A stretch of 64,000 bases of DNA from the NCBI RefSeq assembly GCF_014672715.2, contig NZ_CP058566.2, positions 806,001 through 870,000 of the forward strand, read 5' to 3'. Of this stretch, positions 18,697-27,914 are shown piece by piece. The position numbers and the translations under genes were made by a program. The stretch's first letter is position 1, and each line of letters begins with the position of its first letter. Source of the stretch: Dehalogenimonas etheniformans. GTDB lineage: Bacteria; Chloroflexota; Dehalococcoidia; Dehalococcoidales; Dehalococcoidaceae. Under the pieces are notes generated by a model. The model saw nothing but the letters and a program-made list of their open reading frames with translations, made no database searches and was not told the DNA's origin.

Positions 18697-19767
18697 TCAG
18701 GCAACCGGCGGCTTTTCTTCACGCCGGCGCAACTGGCCGCACGCAGCATCGATATCAGCCCCGCGCCGGAGCCGTTGGGTCACCTGGATGCCGTGAGAAG
18801 ACAGAACGGCGGAAAATGCCTTGACCCGCTCTTGGGGGCTGGTCTTGAAGGGTAGCCCGGCCGCCGGGTTGAACGGAATCAGGTTAACGTGGCAATTCAA
18901 TCCTCGCAGCAGTTCGGAAAGCTGTACCGCTTCTTCCTGGCTGTCGTTGATCTTGTCGATTAGGCAATATTCGATAGTTATCCTCCGGCCGGTCGCCATA
19001 AAGTATTCACGGCAAGTTTCGATGATCTTGGCAACATTCCATCGTGTCAGGCTCGGTATCAGCCGGCGCCTCAATTCATCATTCGGCGCGTGGAGGGAGA
19101 CCGCCAGTGTGACCGGCAGTTTTTCTTTCATCAGGCTGCGGATTCCCGGCACGTAGCCTATGGTCGAAACAGTGAGATGCCTGGCGCTTATTCCCATTTC
19201 TTCGTTCAGCAGGCGCAGAGCCTTGACCGTCGAATTGTAGTTGAGCAACGGCTCGCCCATTCCCATGAAGGTCACGTGATCGATTTTGAGTTGCGGACGG
19301 GCTTCTGTTGCTGTATTTACGGCGCCGTTTACGGTCAATACCTGATCGACGATCTCACCGGGAGTCAGGTTGCGCTTGAACCCGCTCTGACCCGTGGCGC
19401 AGAAAGCGCATCCGACCGGGCAACCGGCCTGGGTGGAAACACAGCAGCTGAACCTTTCGGCGTATAGCATGCCTACCGTTTCAACCTTCGCCCCGTCCAT
19501 CAATTCCAGAAGGAGCTTGATCGTGCCGTCGGAAGCCTGCTGGCGGGTGATTTCACGAGAGCGCCCGACCGTGTAATTCGCCTTCAATTTTTCCCTGAAA
19601 GGCGCCGGAAGGGTCAGCATCTGGTCGAAGTCACAAGCCCCCTGCTTGTACAGCCAGTCAGTTACCTGACGGCCCCGGAAAGCCGGCAGACCTTCCGATT
19701 CGGTTATGGCGATCAGTTCCCGGGTATTCATGCCCAGGAGGGCGGGGTGGGTGTCACAATTTTTCAC
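18697..19767 (-). CDS. rlmN: 23S rRNA/tRNA adenine-C2 methyltransferase RlmN
   Basis: Radical-SAM enzyme that methylates C2 of A2503 in 23S rRNA and A37 of some tRNAs. The 356-residue protein has the radical-SAM triad in CPVGCAFCATGQ (CxxxCxxC), the GMGEPLLNY motif, the SVTLAVSLHAP-type region near 220, and a Cys near the C-terminus (DAACGQLRRR) in the place of the second methylated Cys. Full length, ATG start at 19767. Divergent from the frameshifted membrane gene, 93 nt away. Confidence 0.95.
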   Translation of the reverse strand: MKNCDTHPALLGMNTRELIAITESEGLPAFRGRQVTDWLYKQGACDFDQMLTLPAPFREKLKANYTVGRSREITRQQASDGTIKLLLELMDGAKVETVGMLYAERFSCCVSTQAGCPVGCAFCATGQSGFKRNLTPGEIVDQVLTVNGAVNTATEARPQLKIDHVTFMGMGEPLLNYNSTVKALRLLNEEMGISARHLTVSTIGYVPGIRSLMKEKLPVTLAVSLHAPNDELRRRLIPSLTRWNVAKIIETCREYFMATGRRITIEYCLIDKINDSQEEAVQLSELLRGLNCHVNLIPFNPAAGLPFKTSPQERVKAFSAVLSSHGIQVTQRLRRGADIDAACGQLRRREEKPPVA

Positions 19768-19860
19768 TTCTGGATTATCTCAAAAGCGACACCGTGCGGC
19801 AAAACACATAGCAGGCATGCGATTGTTAAATGCTACAATAAGAAAAAACAGGTGAAAATA

Positions 19861-20567
19861 ATGACCGTCGTACCGTTGATCACATCCATCGTGAGTCTGA
19901 TTTTCGCGGTCCTGGTCCTGGACCAGTTCTTCGCCCATCGGCGTCCGTATCAGTTGGTATGGTGCCTGGGGCTGTTGATATACGCCTTAAGCTCCGGCTC
20001 GGAATTCGTTGCCAACACAGCGGCATCTCCGAGGCCGTCTATAAGACCTGGTATCTCTTCGGCGCAATCCTGGTAGCCGCCTGGCTCGGTATGGGCACAC
20101 TCTACTTGCTGTTAAAACGGGGCGTGGCGAACATCATTATGGTCGTTCTGGCCATGGTCTCGATTTTCGCGGCATTTAAGGTTTACACGGTCTCCATCGA
20201 TGTCGGCGGATTAACCGGACTGGCGACCGGCATCATGCCCGGAGGCATCGTCGCCCTGACGGTAATCCTCAATATTTTCGGTACGCTGGCACTGGTGGGC
20301 GGCGCTCTTTACAGCGCCTGGTTTTTCTGGCGGAACCGCACGATGAAACACCGGGTGCTATCCAATATCCTCATTGCTTTCGGTGCCATCCTTCCGGCTA
20401 TGGGCGGCACCAGCATGAGGCTCTCCGGCGACATGACGCTCTTTTATTTCATGGAAATGGCCGGGATTGTCATCATCTTCATTGGGTTCCTGCGGTCGAA
20501 TGAGGTCTTCGGAGTCGCCTGGTTCCCGCTGATCCACGGCTTTTCTAAGATTGAAACCCGGCGATAA
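19861..20567 (+). pseudogene. membrane protein gene with a frameshift
   Basis: A polytopic membrane protein split across two frames. From ATG 19861 (AGGTG upstream) it reads MTVVPLITSIVSLIF through LIYALSSGSEFVA; near 20010-20035 sense moves to the frame in which SGISEAVYKTWYLFGAI continues to the stop at 20567. The shift equals one missing base. Joined, it would be about 235 residues with six or seven hydrophobic helices. The downstream part keeps good composition for a membrane protein, so the lesion is recent or a sequencing error; I see no slippery heptamer to support programmed frameshifting. Family unknown; convergent with cobB, 4 nt away. Confidence 0.7.
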
Positions 20568-20571
20568 ACCG

Positions 20572-21951
20572 CTATTTCCTATGAGTAGCCGATTCCACAA
20601 ATTTCTGTGCCAGCCGGGGATCGCTGCCGAAATGCAGGTGGAGGTAGCTGGCCAGCAAATTGTTTTCCGGTCCCAGAACGAAGCCTTCTAGCTGCTCTTT
20701 GGGGTCGGTAACCTGATAAGCTGCAACGGTCTGATCCGGCTCATCGAGTTTCGACCAGTGGAACAGGTGGCCCCTGATCGGCTGGCCTTTGCCAGCGATG
20801 GGTGTCGATTTCAAGGCCGTTGCCTTTGTGTAGCCCAGGCGTTGGAGCTTATTCTGCATCTCGCAATAACCGGGCAGCAAGCCGACCATTTCGTATCGGT
20901 TACCACGGAAATCGGCGATGCCCTGGGAGAGGTACATCAATCCGCCGCATTCGGCATAAACCGGCAGCTCTGACGCTACCGCGTCTCGAATGGCACGCTT
21001 CATCGAAAGATTAGCCTCGAGTTCGCGCAAAAACACCTCCGGAAATCCGCCGCCGATGTACACGCCGTTGGTTCCTGCGGGCAAAATACTATCCGCGACA
21101 GGACTGAAATTGACGATTTCAGCCCCCCAGGCCCGGAGCATTTCAATATTGGCTTCGTAGTAAAAATTGAAAGCTTCATCCCTGGCCACGGCAATACGGC
21201 AGCGTGGAGAAATGGGATGGTCTGGAAACAGCACAGCGTTTTGTTTTAGCGTAAACTCTGGAGCTTTTCGAGCCAAATCCAAGAGCTGATCGAGATCGAT
21301 ATGCTCCTCGATAAGGTCGCCTAATTCATCGAGGAAACTCTTCCCCCCGCCGCGCTCCGCCACCGGTACCAGACCCAGGTGCCTTTCGGGCAGGGTGAGG
21401 TTGGCGGTTTTGGGCAGGTAACCGATGACCGGAACGCCGCAGCGCTCCTCGATGGCGCTTTTAGCCGAACGGAGGTGTGATTGGCTTCCCACCTGGTTCA
21501 GAATGATGCCCGATACCTTTACATCTGGATCGTAGGTGCAGTACCCCAGCGCCATAGCAGCGGCGCTTTCGCTCATCTTGGCTATATTAAGCACCAGGAT
21601 AACCGGTGCGTCGATGATTTTAGCGATCTTGGCAGTGCTGCCGCCGCCTTCGGGCTTCCGGTGGCCGTCGTAGAGGCCCATGACCCCCTCGACCACGGCT
21701 ATGTCCTTGCTCCGGTTAAAATAGCTGAAAAGCTCTTTCAGGTTACCTTCGGGCAGCATCCAGGAATCGAGGTTGTGGCAGTAGCCGGAGGCGGCAAGGC
21801 TGAGGTAGCCCGGATCGATGTAGTCCGGGCCGCATTTAAACGGTTGAACTCTGAGGCCGCGGCGGTGAAGGGCGTAGGTTATGCCGGTAGCGATGGTCGT
21901 TTTACCGACGCCGCTCGAAGTTCCAGCTATAACGAAACGAGGAATGTTCAA
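20572..21951 (-). CDS. cobB: cobyrinate a,c-diamide synthase
   Basis: ATP- and glutamine-dependent amidation of the a and c side chains of cobyrinate (CobB/CbiA). The 459-residue protein has an N-terminal P-loop synthetase domain (TSSGVGKTTIATGI near residues 11-24, FKCGPDYIDPGY near 40) and a C-terminal class-I-like amidotransferase domain with the nucleophile in YAECGGLMYLSQ near 329. ATG start at 21951. Corrinoid synthesis or remodelling fits an organism depending on corrinoid enzymes such as reductive dehalogenases, but no other cobalamin gene is in the window. A winged-helix regulator lies 71 nt upstream on the same strand. Confidence 0.94.
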   Translation of the reverse strand: MNIPRFVIAGTSSGVGKTTIATGITYALHRRGLRVQPFKCGPDYIDPGYLSLAASGYCHNLDSWMLPEGNLKELFSYFNRSKDIAVVEGVMGLYDGHRKPEGGGSTAKIAKIIDAPVILVLNIAKMSESAAAMALGYCTYDPDVKVSGIILNQVGSQSHLRSAKSAIEERCGVPVIGYLPKTANLTLPERHLGLVPVAERGGGKSFLDELGDLIEEHIDLDQLLDLARKAPEFTLKQNAVLFPDHPISPRCRIAVARDEAFNFYYEANIEMLRAWGAEIVNFSPVADSILPAGTNGVYIGGGFPEVFLRELEANLSMKRAIRDAVASELPVYAECGGLMYLSQGIADFRGNRYEMVGLLPGYCEMQNKLQRLGYTKATALKSTPIAGKGQPIRGHLFHWSKLDEPDQTVAAYQVTDPKEQLEGFVLGPENNLLASYLHLHFGSDPRLAQKFVESATHRK

Positions 21952-22022
21952 ATCAGCCCCTCGGGGAAACTAAAGCTCATTTGATTATAATCCGGTGAAG
22001 TTTATCGGTCAATGGGTTACGG

Positions 22023-22808
22023 TCATTTAATCCGGAGATCGATCAAATGAGGCTTGATTTCGGCATCGGATAAAACCTTGGTCAACGCAGGGATTTCCTC
22101 GGCTACCGCCACGATGACCACTTCAAGGCCGTAGCGCAAAGCTTCTACCGCCACCTGGGGAACGGCGTAAAAATATCTTGGTTCTACGGCAATTTTCCTC
22201 AGGGCGGCATATGCCTCAATGCCCGCAGCCGCCACATGTTTCTTGCCTTCTACCAAAGATTTTAACCGTGACAGATCAGCGCTGCGGGAGCCCCCCTCGA
22301 GGATGCCGGGCACAGATACCAGGGTGATCCTACCTAATTTCAGCGGGATAATGCCTTTAACCCCGGAAATACCGACATCTTCTCCCGATTCGGCGTTTTG
22401 TGCCGCCAATCCCCATGCTCCGCCATTCTTTTCCGGTCGGGCAGAGAGTATCCCTTCTCTCATCACCAGGCCGACTTCCTGGCCTTCGGAGATTTTACCT
22501 TCCGCTAACGCAGCATTGACCGAGATATCAGTGACAGCTCGTTCGGCTAAGTTGACATAATCGTTTAACGCCCTGAGTTCTTTGAGCATCCAATTCACGC
22601 CGCTGGAAGTGACCCGATAGCGTGAACGACCTTCGGCGGCAACCAATCCATCGGCGGTCATATGCTTTAAATAGTCCGAAATTGCCTGTGGAGTGATGCT
22701 AAGGTTCGCGGCGATGGTTTTCTGCTCGATAGCCGGACCTTTTGAAGCAATCTCTACCATTATTTGAAATCGGGTGGAGGCGTTTTTGGTATGCAGGATA
22801 TCAGCCAT
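22023..22808 (-). CDS. winged-helix transcription regulator, archaeal-like
   Basis: A 261-residue protein. Residues about 10-75 form a MarR/ArsR-like winged helix (IAANLSITPQAISDYLKHM as the helix-turn-helix). The remaining 180 residues form an alpha/beta domain with glycine-rich turns (SARPEKNGGAWGL) that I do not recognise as an enzyme; similar two-part regulators occur in methanogenic archaea. ATG start at 22808. It lies upstream of cobB on the same strand and may control corrinoid genes; that is inference from position. Divergent from the CxxCH lipoprotein across 163 nt, which could hold shared regulatory sites. Confidence 0.7.
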   Translation of the reverse strand: MADILHTKNASTRFQIMVEIASKGPAIEQKTIAANLSITPQAISDYLKHMTADGLVAAEGRSRYRVTSSGVNWMLKELRALNDYVNLAERAVTDISVNAALAEGKISEGQEVGLVMREGILSARPEKNGGAWGLAAQNAESGEDVGISGVKGIIPLKLGRITLVSVPGILEGGSRSADLSRLKSLVEGKKHVAAAGIEAYAALRKIAVEPRYFYAVPQVAVEALRYGLEVVIVAVAEEIPALTKVLSDAEIKPHLIDLRIK

Positions 22809-22971
22809 CGGGTTCTCTCATCAGATAGGTGATGCACATTATAGCATTGACATTCAATCTATTTCGGGGTATTACGTTGATTAAATGCTGGTGTAATATT
22901 TTGACATAATAAAGATAAGGGACTATATTTATTTACAATTGGCAAGTTAAAGAATAGAAGGTTTGTAGCAC

Positions 22972-23229
22972 GTGAAAATTAGAACTTTGGTGATAGTTGC
23001 GGCGACAATCGGAGTATTTACTTTAGCGGGTTGTTCCTCCAAAGCTGGCGCTGAGCAAAATACCAATCCGCCGGTAACAACGCCCCCGCCGACTACGTCA
23101 CTGGCGCCGACAGGAGATAACACGCCGCCCATCCTGAGTGGTTACGCGAACTGCCTTGGTTGCCATGGGTACGTGCCGGCAGGAATCCTCCCGGGCAGCC
23201 ATGGTAGCCTGACCGTAGATGGCGATTAG
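22972..23229 (+). CDS. lipoprotein with a single CxxCH heme motif
   Basis: An 85-residue exported lipoprotein: basic N-terminus MKIRT, hydrophobic core, and lipobox LAGC with the acylated Cys near residue 21, then a Pro/Thr-rich linker (residues 32-50) and a short C-terminal part with CLGCHG near 61-66, a c-type-heme-attachment-like motif. The chain ends 19 residues after the motif, shorter than any standard cytochrome c fold, and the stop abuts a terminator, so it looks truncated or is a minimal heme or metal peptide. GTG start at 22972. A second His (GSHGS) could act as a distal ligand. Confidence 0.68.
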   Translation: MKIRTLVIVAATIGVFTLAGCSSKAGAEQNTNPPVTTPPPTTSLAPTGDNTPPILSGYANCLGCHGYVPAGILPGSHGSLTVDGD

Positions 23230-23245
23230 ATTTTAACTTGAACAA

Positions 23246-23282
23246 AAGAAGGCCACCGCTCGCGGTGGCCTTCTTGTTTTTG
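23246..23282 (+). terminator. rho-independent terminator
   Basis: A 13-14 bp perfect stem (AAGAAGGCCACCGC at 23246-23259 with its complement at 23262-23275) is followed by GTTTTT. It closes the CxxCH lipoprotein gene. Confidence 0.9.
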
Positions 23283-23295
23283 ATCGGTTTTAATG

Positions 23296-23368
23296 TGAGC
23301 CGCCTGGGGCTCGAACCCAGCACAACCTGATTAAAAGTCAGGTGCTCTACCAACTGAGCTAGCGGCCC
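23296..23368 (-). tRNA. tRNA-Lys (TTT)
   Basis: On the minus strand the acceptor GGGCCGC pairs with GCGGCTC (one G-U), the D arm is GCTCAGTTGGTAGAGC, the anticodon arm CCTGA-CTTTTAA-TCAGG presents TTT, and the T arm contains GGTTCGAGCC. The discriminator is A; the 3' CCA is not encoded. Confidence 0.95.
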
Positions 23369-23426
23369 ATGTAAAGGGAAGTTTAACAAAACTTGCGGCT
23401 ATGGCGCAAATATCGCCGTTCGGAGC

Positions 23427-23948
23427 TTAACATCCGGGGACGTTCTGCAAATCCTCCAGGATAAAGCCAATCACTTTTTTTACCGCCATGGAGACAGGTT
23501 CGGTGAGTCCTTCATGCAATTCCAAACTGCCCGGTTGAATGCCATAGAAGATGACGTCCCCCGGCAGTTCACCGGTCAGACCGAGCAAGAAGATGGCTTC
23601 ATGGACGCCGATGTCGTGCACCGACACGCTCATCTTCCGGGTTTCAGCCAGTTGTTCCGGACCGAATTTGAACACCGCGCCGGGCTCTACATCTGCGTCG
23701 AGGGCATCGATGATGATAACTTTCTCGCGCCCACGCATGACATCGATGAGTTCCATCGCCCGGGTCGCACCGTCGACGACTTCGACACACGCCGGCAGGG
23801 GATGCTTCTGGAGTTCCTCGACGACACGCACACCGACTCCCTCATCTGACAGCAAAATGTTGCCAACGCCCAAAACCAGTACGCGCAGGGGAACCTTGTT
23901 ATCTGTGTCATCGGGACTTGTCCGAGTCATGAGTTCACAGGATACCAT
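23427..23948 (-). CDS. hydrogenase maturation endopeptidase (HyaD/HybD family)
   Basis: A 173-residue protease of the family that trims the C-terminus of [NiFe]-hydrogenase large subunits after nickel insertion. Motifs: VLGVGNILLSDEGVGVRVVE near residues 29-48 with the nickel-sensing acidic residue, VVDGATRAMELID, IIDALDADVEPGAV, and SVHDIGVHEA with the conserved His. Start is uncertain: ATG at 23948 or an ATG six codons on (23930); neither has a good ribosome site. It lies 28 nt downstream of a glycosyltransferase on the same strand. No hydrogenase structural genes are in the window. Confidence 0.88.
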   Translation of the reverse strand: MVSCELMTRTSPDDTDNKVPLRVLVLGVGNILLSDEGVGVRVVEELQKHPLPACVEVVDGATRAMELIDVMRGREKVIIIDALDADVEPGAVFKFGPEQLAETRKMSVSVHDIGVHEAIFLLGLTGELPGDVIFYGIQPGSLELHEGLTEPVSMAVKKVIGFILEDLQNVPGC

Positions 23949-23976
23949 AACTGCGGCACTTTGGCATGAGCCAGCC

Positions 23977-25266
23977 TCAGACAGCGAAAGCTTTGTCTCT
24001 GTCTCCTGAAACCTTGTCCATCAGACCCTTGATCACCGCCTCCCAGGTATAATCCTTGGCGGTCGCCCGCGCCGAATTTCGAATCTTGCCTTCGTGATGA
24101 TCATTTTCATCAAGGTAAGTGACGTATTCTTCAATTTCCTTTGGGTCGGTTGATTCAAGGACTATGGCGTTATCGAGGTGCCTGGCGTAATCCTCGCCGG
24201 TGCCGCCGGTGAAGGCAACGCCCCCGGCCGCCATCGCTTCGAGGCCGACCAAACCGAACGGCTCATGGCGGCTGTTAGCCAGCACAGCGTCCGAGGTGTT
24301 GTAAAGGATTCTTAGCAGTTGAGGGCTGCAGTGAAATTTCATGTTGACCACATCGGCGTCTTGGGCTCCCTGGACGACCGCCTCCAGGCAATCAGGGGTA
24401 CCGGGGGAATCAGAAAACACGTCTTTGACTCTCAGTCCGAGTTGATGAGCGTTGTAAAGGACTTCTTCGCCGAAAGGCTCCATGCCTCCCCGAGCCAGCA
24501 AAAGAGGTTGCTTGCCGGCGCTTTTCAACCTAGCAGTAGCTTCAACCGCTTCATTCCAACCTTTGGTGGGATCAAACCGGGCAACCTTGGTAAGCAACAG
24601 GTCTCGTTTCAGTTTTGCTCTTAGTTCCGTCGATTCCTCTTCATCGATACCACCGAGCATGGCTTCCGGGATGCCGTTGGGGATCACGATGGAGTTAATA
24701 CCCTTTTCTCTCATCACGTGTTTCATGTACTTACTGACGGTGGTCACCGTGGAGTTCTCGGCGAGCCTTTTCCAATCGATGCGTTCAAATCCAAAGGTAT
24801 TGTTGGCGTTCCACAAGATTTCGGTTTTTTCACGTAAGCCGGCGGCAAGGAGTTGTTCCCCAAGGCGGCAAGTAGCTTCCGCTGTATGCCATTCTTCGGA
24901 AAGTACAACGACGTTTTCCCGACGCTCCACCGCCGGCCGGATAATCCTATCGATAACATAGGGAGGGATAGACCTGCTGTAATCCTCGACCTTCTCGTTT
25001 TCTCCCTGGTAAACGCCATTGGGATTGTATTCGGAGATCCATTGGCACCACCGATGAAGAGTTAAATGGCTGTCCGGCTGCGATTCCTCACCGCGGCGTT
25101 TCGGGTCGCCGATAAAAAACAGATGGGTGTCGTAGTTCCTGCCCAGGCAATGGCTCAGATTGGAAACGCGCGCCCCCAACCCCCCGGCGAGCGAATATCT
25201 GTCCGGCCCTTCGAACGAAAGGAGAATAAAAGTCGTGTTGCCGCTTGTAAATTTACGCCTATCCAC
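23977..25266 (-). CDS. GT4-type glycosyltransferase (glycogen-synthase-like)
   Basis: A 429-residue GT-B-fold transferase. The N-terminal domain carries the donor-loop-like GGLGARVSNLSHCL near residues 28-41 typical of glycogen/starch and sucrose synthase relatives; the C-terminal domain has VARFDPTKGWNEAVEA and the nucleotide-sugar site NSRHEPFGLVGLEAMAAGG near 336-354, with the EX7E-type glutamates. The product may be alpha-glucan or a small glycoside; proximity to glgB and glucokinase makes glycogen synthesis plausible but not proven. It precedes the hydrogenase protease by 28 nt. Confidence 0.82.
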   Translation of the reverse strand: MDRRKFTSGNTTFILLSFEGPDRYSLAGGLGARVSNLSHCLGRNYDTHLFFIGDPKRRGEESQPDSHLTLHRWCQWISEYNPNGVYQGENEKVEDYSRSIPPYVIDRIIRPAVERRENVVVLSEEWHTAEATCRLGEQLLAAGLREKTEILWNANNTFGFERIDWKRLAENSTVTTVSKYMKHVMREKGINSIVIPNGIPEAMLGGIDEEESTELRAKLKRDLLLTKVARFDPTKGWNEAVEATARLKSAGKQPLLLARGGMEPFGEEVLYNAHQLGLRVKDVFSDSPGTPDCLEAVVQGAQDADVVNMKFHCSPQLLRILYNTSDAVLANSRHEPFGLVGLEAMAAGGVAFTGGTGEDYARHLDNAIVLESTDPKEIEEYVTYLDENDHHEGKIRNSARATAKDYTWEAVIKGLMDKVSGDRDKAFAV

Positions 25267-25387
25267 TCAGAGTCCCTTTTTCCCAATCACTGCCATAAAA
25301 TTGGCTAGCCCCCATGGTTGGACTCATTATCAAGCCTGAAGATGAAGCAGGGGAATTGGTATAACTACCTAAAGGTCCCCCCGTCGG

Positions 25388-25409
25388 GTACTTAATTTCC
25401 GGTAAGTAC
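25388..25409. promoter_or_regulatory. inverted repeat upstream of the glycosyltransferase
   Basis: GTACTTA at 25388-25394 and TAAGTAC at 25403-25409 are perfect inverted repeats 8 nt apart in the 187-nt gap upstream of the minus-strand glycosyltransferase. It may be a dimeric-regulator operator. No terminator-type T-run follows. Confidence 0.35.
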
Positions 25410-25453
25410 TTTGTGGGTGGGCGGTTTAGGGTGAGTTCACCGAAGGAAAAGCG

Positions 25454-25669
25454 CTAGTGTCGCCAGGTTTCGTCTGAACCGAAATAAACCAGCAATGTGG
25501 TATCGAGATCGCGTTCCAATTGCTGAAAGGCTAGAGGTCGGCTCTTGATATCATGAAGCTGTGGCCGTTTTTCCAGTGCGATTAGTTTGACACCCTCGCC
25601 CATATCTTTTTCAAGTTCTCGGAGCCGCGATAATCCGTATTGATCGATCTGTTTAAACAACTGTGCCAT
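25454..25669 (-). CDS. small hypothetical protein
   Basis: A 71-residue protein, MAQLFKQIDQYGLSRLRELE at the N-terminus, rich in charged residues with two predicted helices and a short hydrophobic strand (TTLLVYFG) near the C-terminus. The upstream sequence GAGGAGAAT 4-12 nt before the ATG is a strong ribosome site, which is the main evidence that it is real. No recognised family, signal peptide or membrane span. It lies alone between the glycosyltransferase and the divergent glgB. Confidence 0.65.
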   Translation of the reverse strand: MAQLFKQIDQYGLSRLRELEKDMGEGVKLIALEKRPQLHDIKSRPLAFQQLERDLDTTLLVYFGSDETWRH

Positions 25670-25936
25670 ATGATTCTCCTCTGAGTAATGAAAACATTAT
25701 CTACGCAATCGGTAGATTGTGTAATTAGTAGGCTTACGAATTGTTGCTGTTTTGGTTACTTATTTTTGCTTGCAGGGTGTACTTGTTAACCTTGGCAGCA
25801 TTACGACCGGGCGGTACATGTAGAATGATGATCCATAGGAAGCATTAAGTGATTCGAAACCGAACGGCGTATAATTGCCGCGAAAGAGGTGCGGAGGAGC
25901 ACAATAGGCGATAAACCTCTAGACCCCGAACATAAA

Positions 25937-27832
25937 ATGCCCTCAGGTCCTTGGATAACCGAAGAGGACATCTACCTGTTCAGCGAAGGCACCCACGCCA
26001 GGCTGTACCAGAGGCTGGGAGCCCATTCCAGAATTGTCGATGGTGTTCAGGGCACCCAATTTGCCGTTTGGGCGCCCAATGCGTCGGAAGTCTCCGTGCT
26101 GGGCGATTTCAACGGCTGGAAGAGGACGGTGAACCCGCTGGCCCGCGGAAGAACCGGTATCTGGGAGGGGTTTATCCCCGCGGTCGGCCCGGGTACAGTT
26201 TACAAGTATTTCATCCGGTCGAGAGTCAACAATTACGGGGTCGAAAAAGCTGATCCCTTTGCCTTCTTTGCGGAAATACCTCCGAAAACGGCTTCGGTGG
26301 TCTGTGACCTCGATTATGAATGGCAGGACTCCGATTGGATGGCCCGCCGCGCATCCTTGATTTCCACTGATGCCCCGGTTTCCATTTATGAGCTTCATCT
26401 CGGATCATGGAGACGCATAGCGCAGGATAATCGCTGGATGACCTATCGTGAAATTGCCTCTGAACTCGCTGATTACGTGACCAAGGCCGGCTTTACCCAC
26501 GTGGAATTGCTTCCCGTGATGGAGCATCCCTTTTACGGTTCATGGGGCTATCAGATCACCGGCTATTTCGCCCCGACAAGCCGATACGGCACTCCCCAGG
26601 ATCTGATGTATTTGGTTGATTATCTGCATCAGCGCGGTATCGGTGTTATTCTCGATTGGGTGCCTTCGCATTTCCCTGACGATCAACACGGGTTGGCTTT
26701 TTTCGATGGCACCAACTTATTTGAGCATGAAGACCCGCGTAAGCGCCTGCATCCCGAATGGAAAAGCCTGATTTTCGATTATGGACGCAATGAGGTGAGG
26801 AGTTTTCTGTACTCAAGCGCTCTCTTCTGGTTGGACAAGTACCATGCTGACGGGCTCAGGGTCGATGCCGTTGCCTCCATGTTATACCTGGATTACGGCC
26901 GCAAGGCCGGGGACTGGGTTCCGAACAAGTTCGGCGGACGTGAGAATTTAGACGCTGTCGATTTTTTGCGACAACTCAACCAGTTCGTTTACCGCGAGTT
27001 TCCCGGAGTTCAAACCATCGCCGAAGAGTCGACCTCGTGGCCAATGGTTTCACGCCCGGTGTATGTCGGCGGGCTGGGGTTCGGGTATAAATGGGACATG
27101 GGATGGATGAACGATTCTCTGCGGTATCTAGCCCGGGACCCGATATTCCGCAAATATCATCACCGCGAACTGAATTTCAGGCGGCTGTACGCTTTTTCGG
27201 AAAATTTTGTGTTACCGTTGTCCCACGATGAGGTTGTCCACGGCAAGTCGTCGCTCCTTTCCAAAATGCCTAGCGATGATTGGCGGAAGTTTGCCAACCT
27301 GCGGCTGCTGCTTGGTTACCAATACGCCCAGAGTGGGAAAAAGCTGCTTTTCATGGGCGGGGAGTTTGGGCAAAGGCGGGAATGGGACCATGACGCAGCC
27401 GTTGAATGGGCTTTATTGCAATATGCCCCGCATCATGGGCTTTTTCGCTGGGTATCCGATTTAAATACGTTGTATAGGCAAGAGTCGGCTATGCACCAAC
27501 TGGATTGCGAACCTTCGGGTTTCGAGTGGATTGACGCTGACGATTATGAAAACAGCGTGCTGTCCTTTATTCGCAAAGACCGAGCCGGAGGATCGATCGT
27601 GGTCGTGTGCAACTTTACTCCGGTCCCGCGCGAGGGTTATCTGGTTGGCATCCCCGAACCGGGCTGGTACCGGGAATTGTTGAACAGTGACGCCGAATGT
27701 TACGGCGGCAGCGGTTGGGGAAACCTCGGCGGAAAAGATTCCGATCTAAAACCGATGCACGGCCGACCCCACTCTTTGACCCTGAATCTGCCCCCGTTGT
27801 CTGTCATCTTTCTGAAACGGGGTAAAAAATGA
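25937..27832 (+). CDS. glgB: 1,4-alpha-glucan branching enzyme
   Basis: Makes alpha-1,6 branches in glycogen. From ATG 25937 it is 631 residues: N-terminal CBM48 ([20 protein letters not shown]), GH13 barrel with [12 protein letters not shown] (nucleophile Asp), IAEESTSWP (acid/base Glu) and [10 protein letters not shown] (third acid), and a C-terminal beta domain. The start is unclear: a strong GGAGGAG at about 25892-25898 is placed for an ATA codon at 25904 or a start a few codons on, GTG 25889 overlaps it, and ATG 25937 has no good site. Followed 53 nt later by a ROK kinase. Full length for the family. Confidence 0.93.
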   Translation: MPSGPWITEEDIYLFSEGTHARLYQRLGAHSRIVDGVQGTQFAVWAPNASEVSVLGDFNGWKRTVNPLARGRTGIWEGFIPAVGPGTVYKYFIRSRVNNYGVEKADPFAFFAEIPPKTASVVCDLDYEWQDSDWMARRASLISTDAPVSIYELHLGSWRRIAQDNRWMTYREIASELADYVTKAGFTHVELLPVMEHPFYGSWGYQITGYFAPTSRYGTPQDLMYLVDYLHQRGIGVILDWVPSHFPDDQHGLAFFDGTNLFEHEDPRKRLHPEWKSLIFDYGRNEVRSFLYSSALFWLDKYHADGLRVDAVASMLYLDYGRKAGDWVPNKFGGRENLDAVDFLRQLNQFVYREFPGVQTIAEESTSWPMVSRPVYVGGLGFGYKWDMGWMNDSLRYLARDPIFRKYHHRELNFRRLYAFSENFVLPLSHDEVVHGKSSLLSKMPSDDWRKFANLRLLLGYQYAQSGKKLLFMGGEFGQRREWDHDAAVEWALLQYAPHHGLFRWVSDLNTLYRQESAMHQLDCEPSGFEWIDADDYENSVLSFIRKDRAGGSIVVVCNFTPVPREGYLVGIPEPGWYRELLNSDAECYGGSGWGNLGGKDSDLKPMHGRPHSLTLNLPPLSVIFLKRGKK

Positions 27833-27877
27833 ATGCAACTATCTTGTAGTCTCAACCATATTTTAATTGTTTTAAGA

Positions 27878-27914
27878 GTCCGTTCGTGGTGAGCCTGTCG
27901 AACCATGAACGGAC
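27878..27914. repeat. dispersed 37-bp palindromic repeat, copy 1
   Basis: GTCCGTTCGTGGT at 27878-27890 pairs with ACCATGAACGGAC at 27902-27914 (one G-U). A second, inverted copy with about 4 mismatches is at 55845-55881. The repeat contains the only usable start codons of the ROK kinase gene. Confidence 0.85.
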
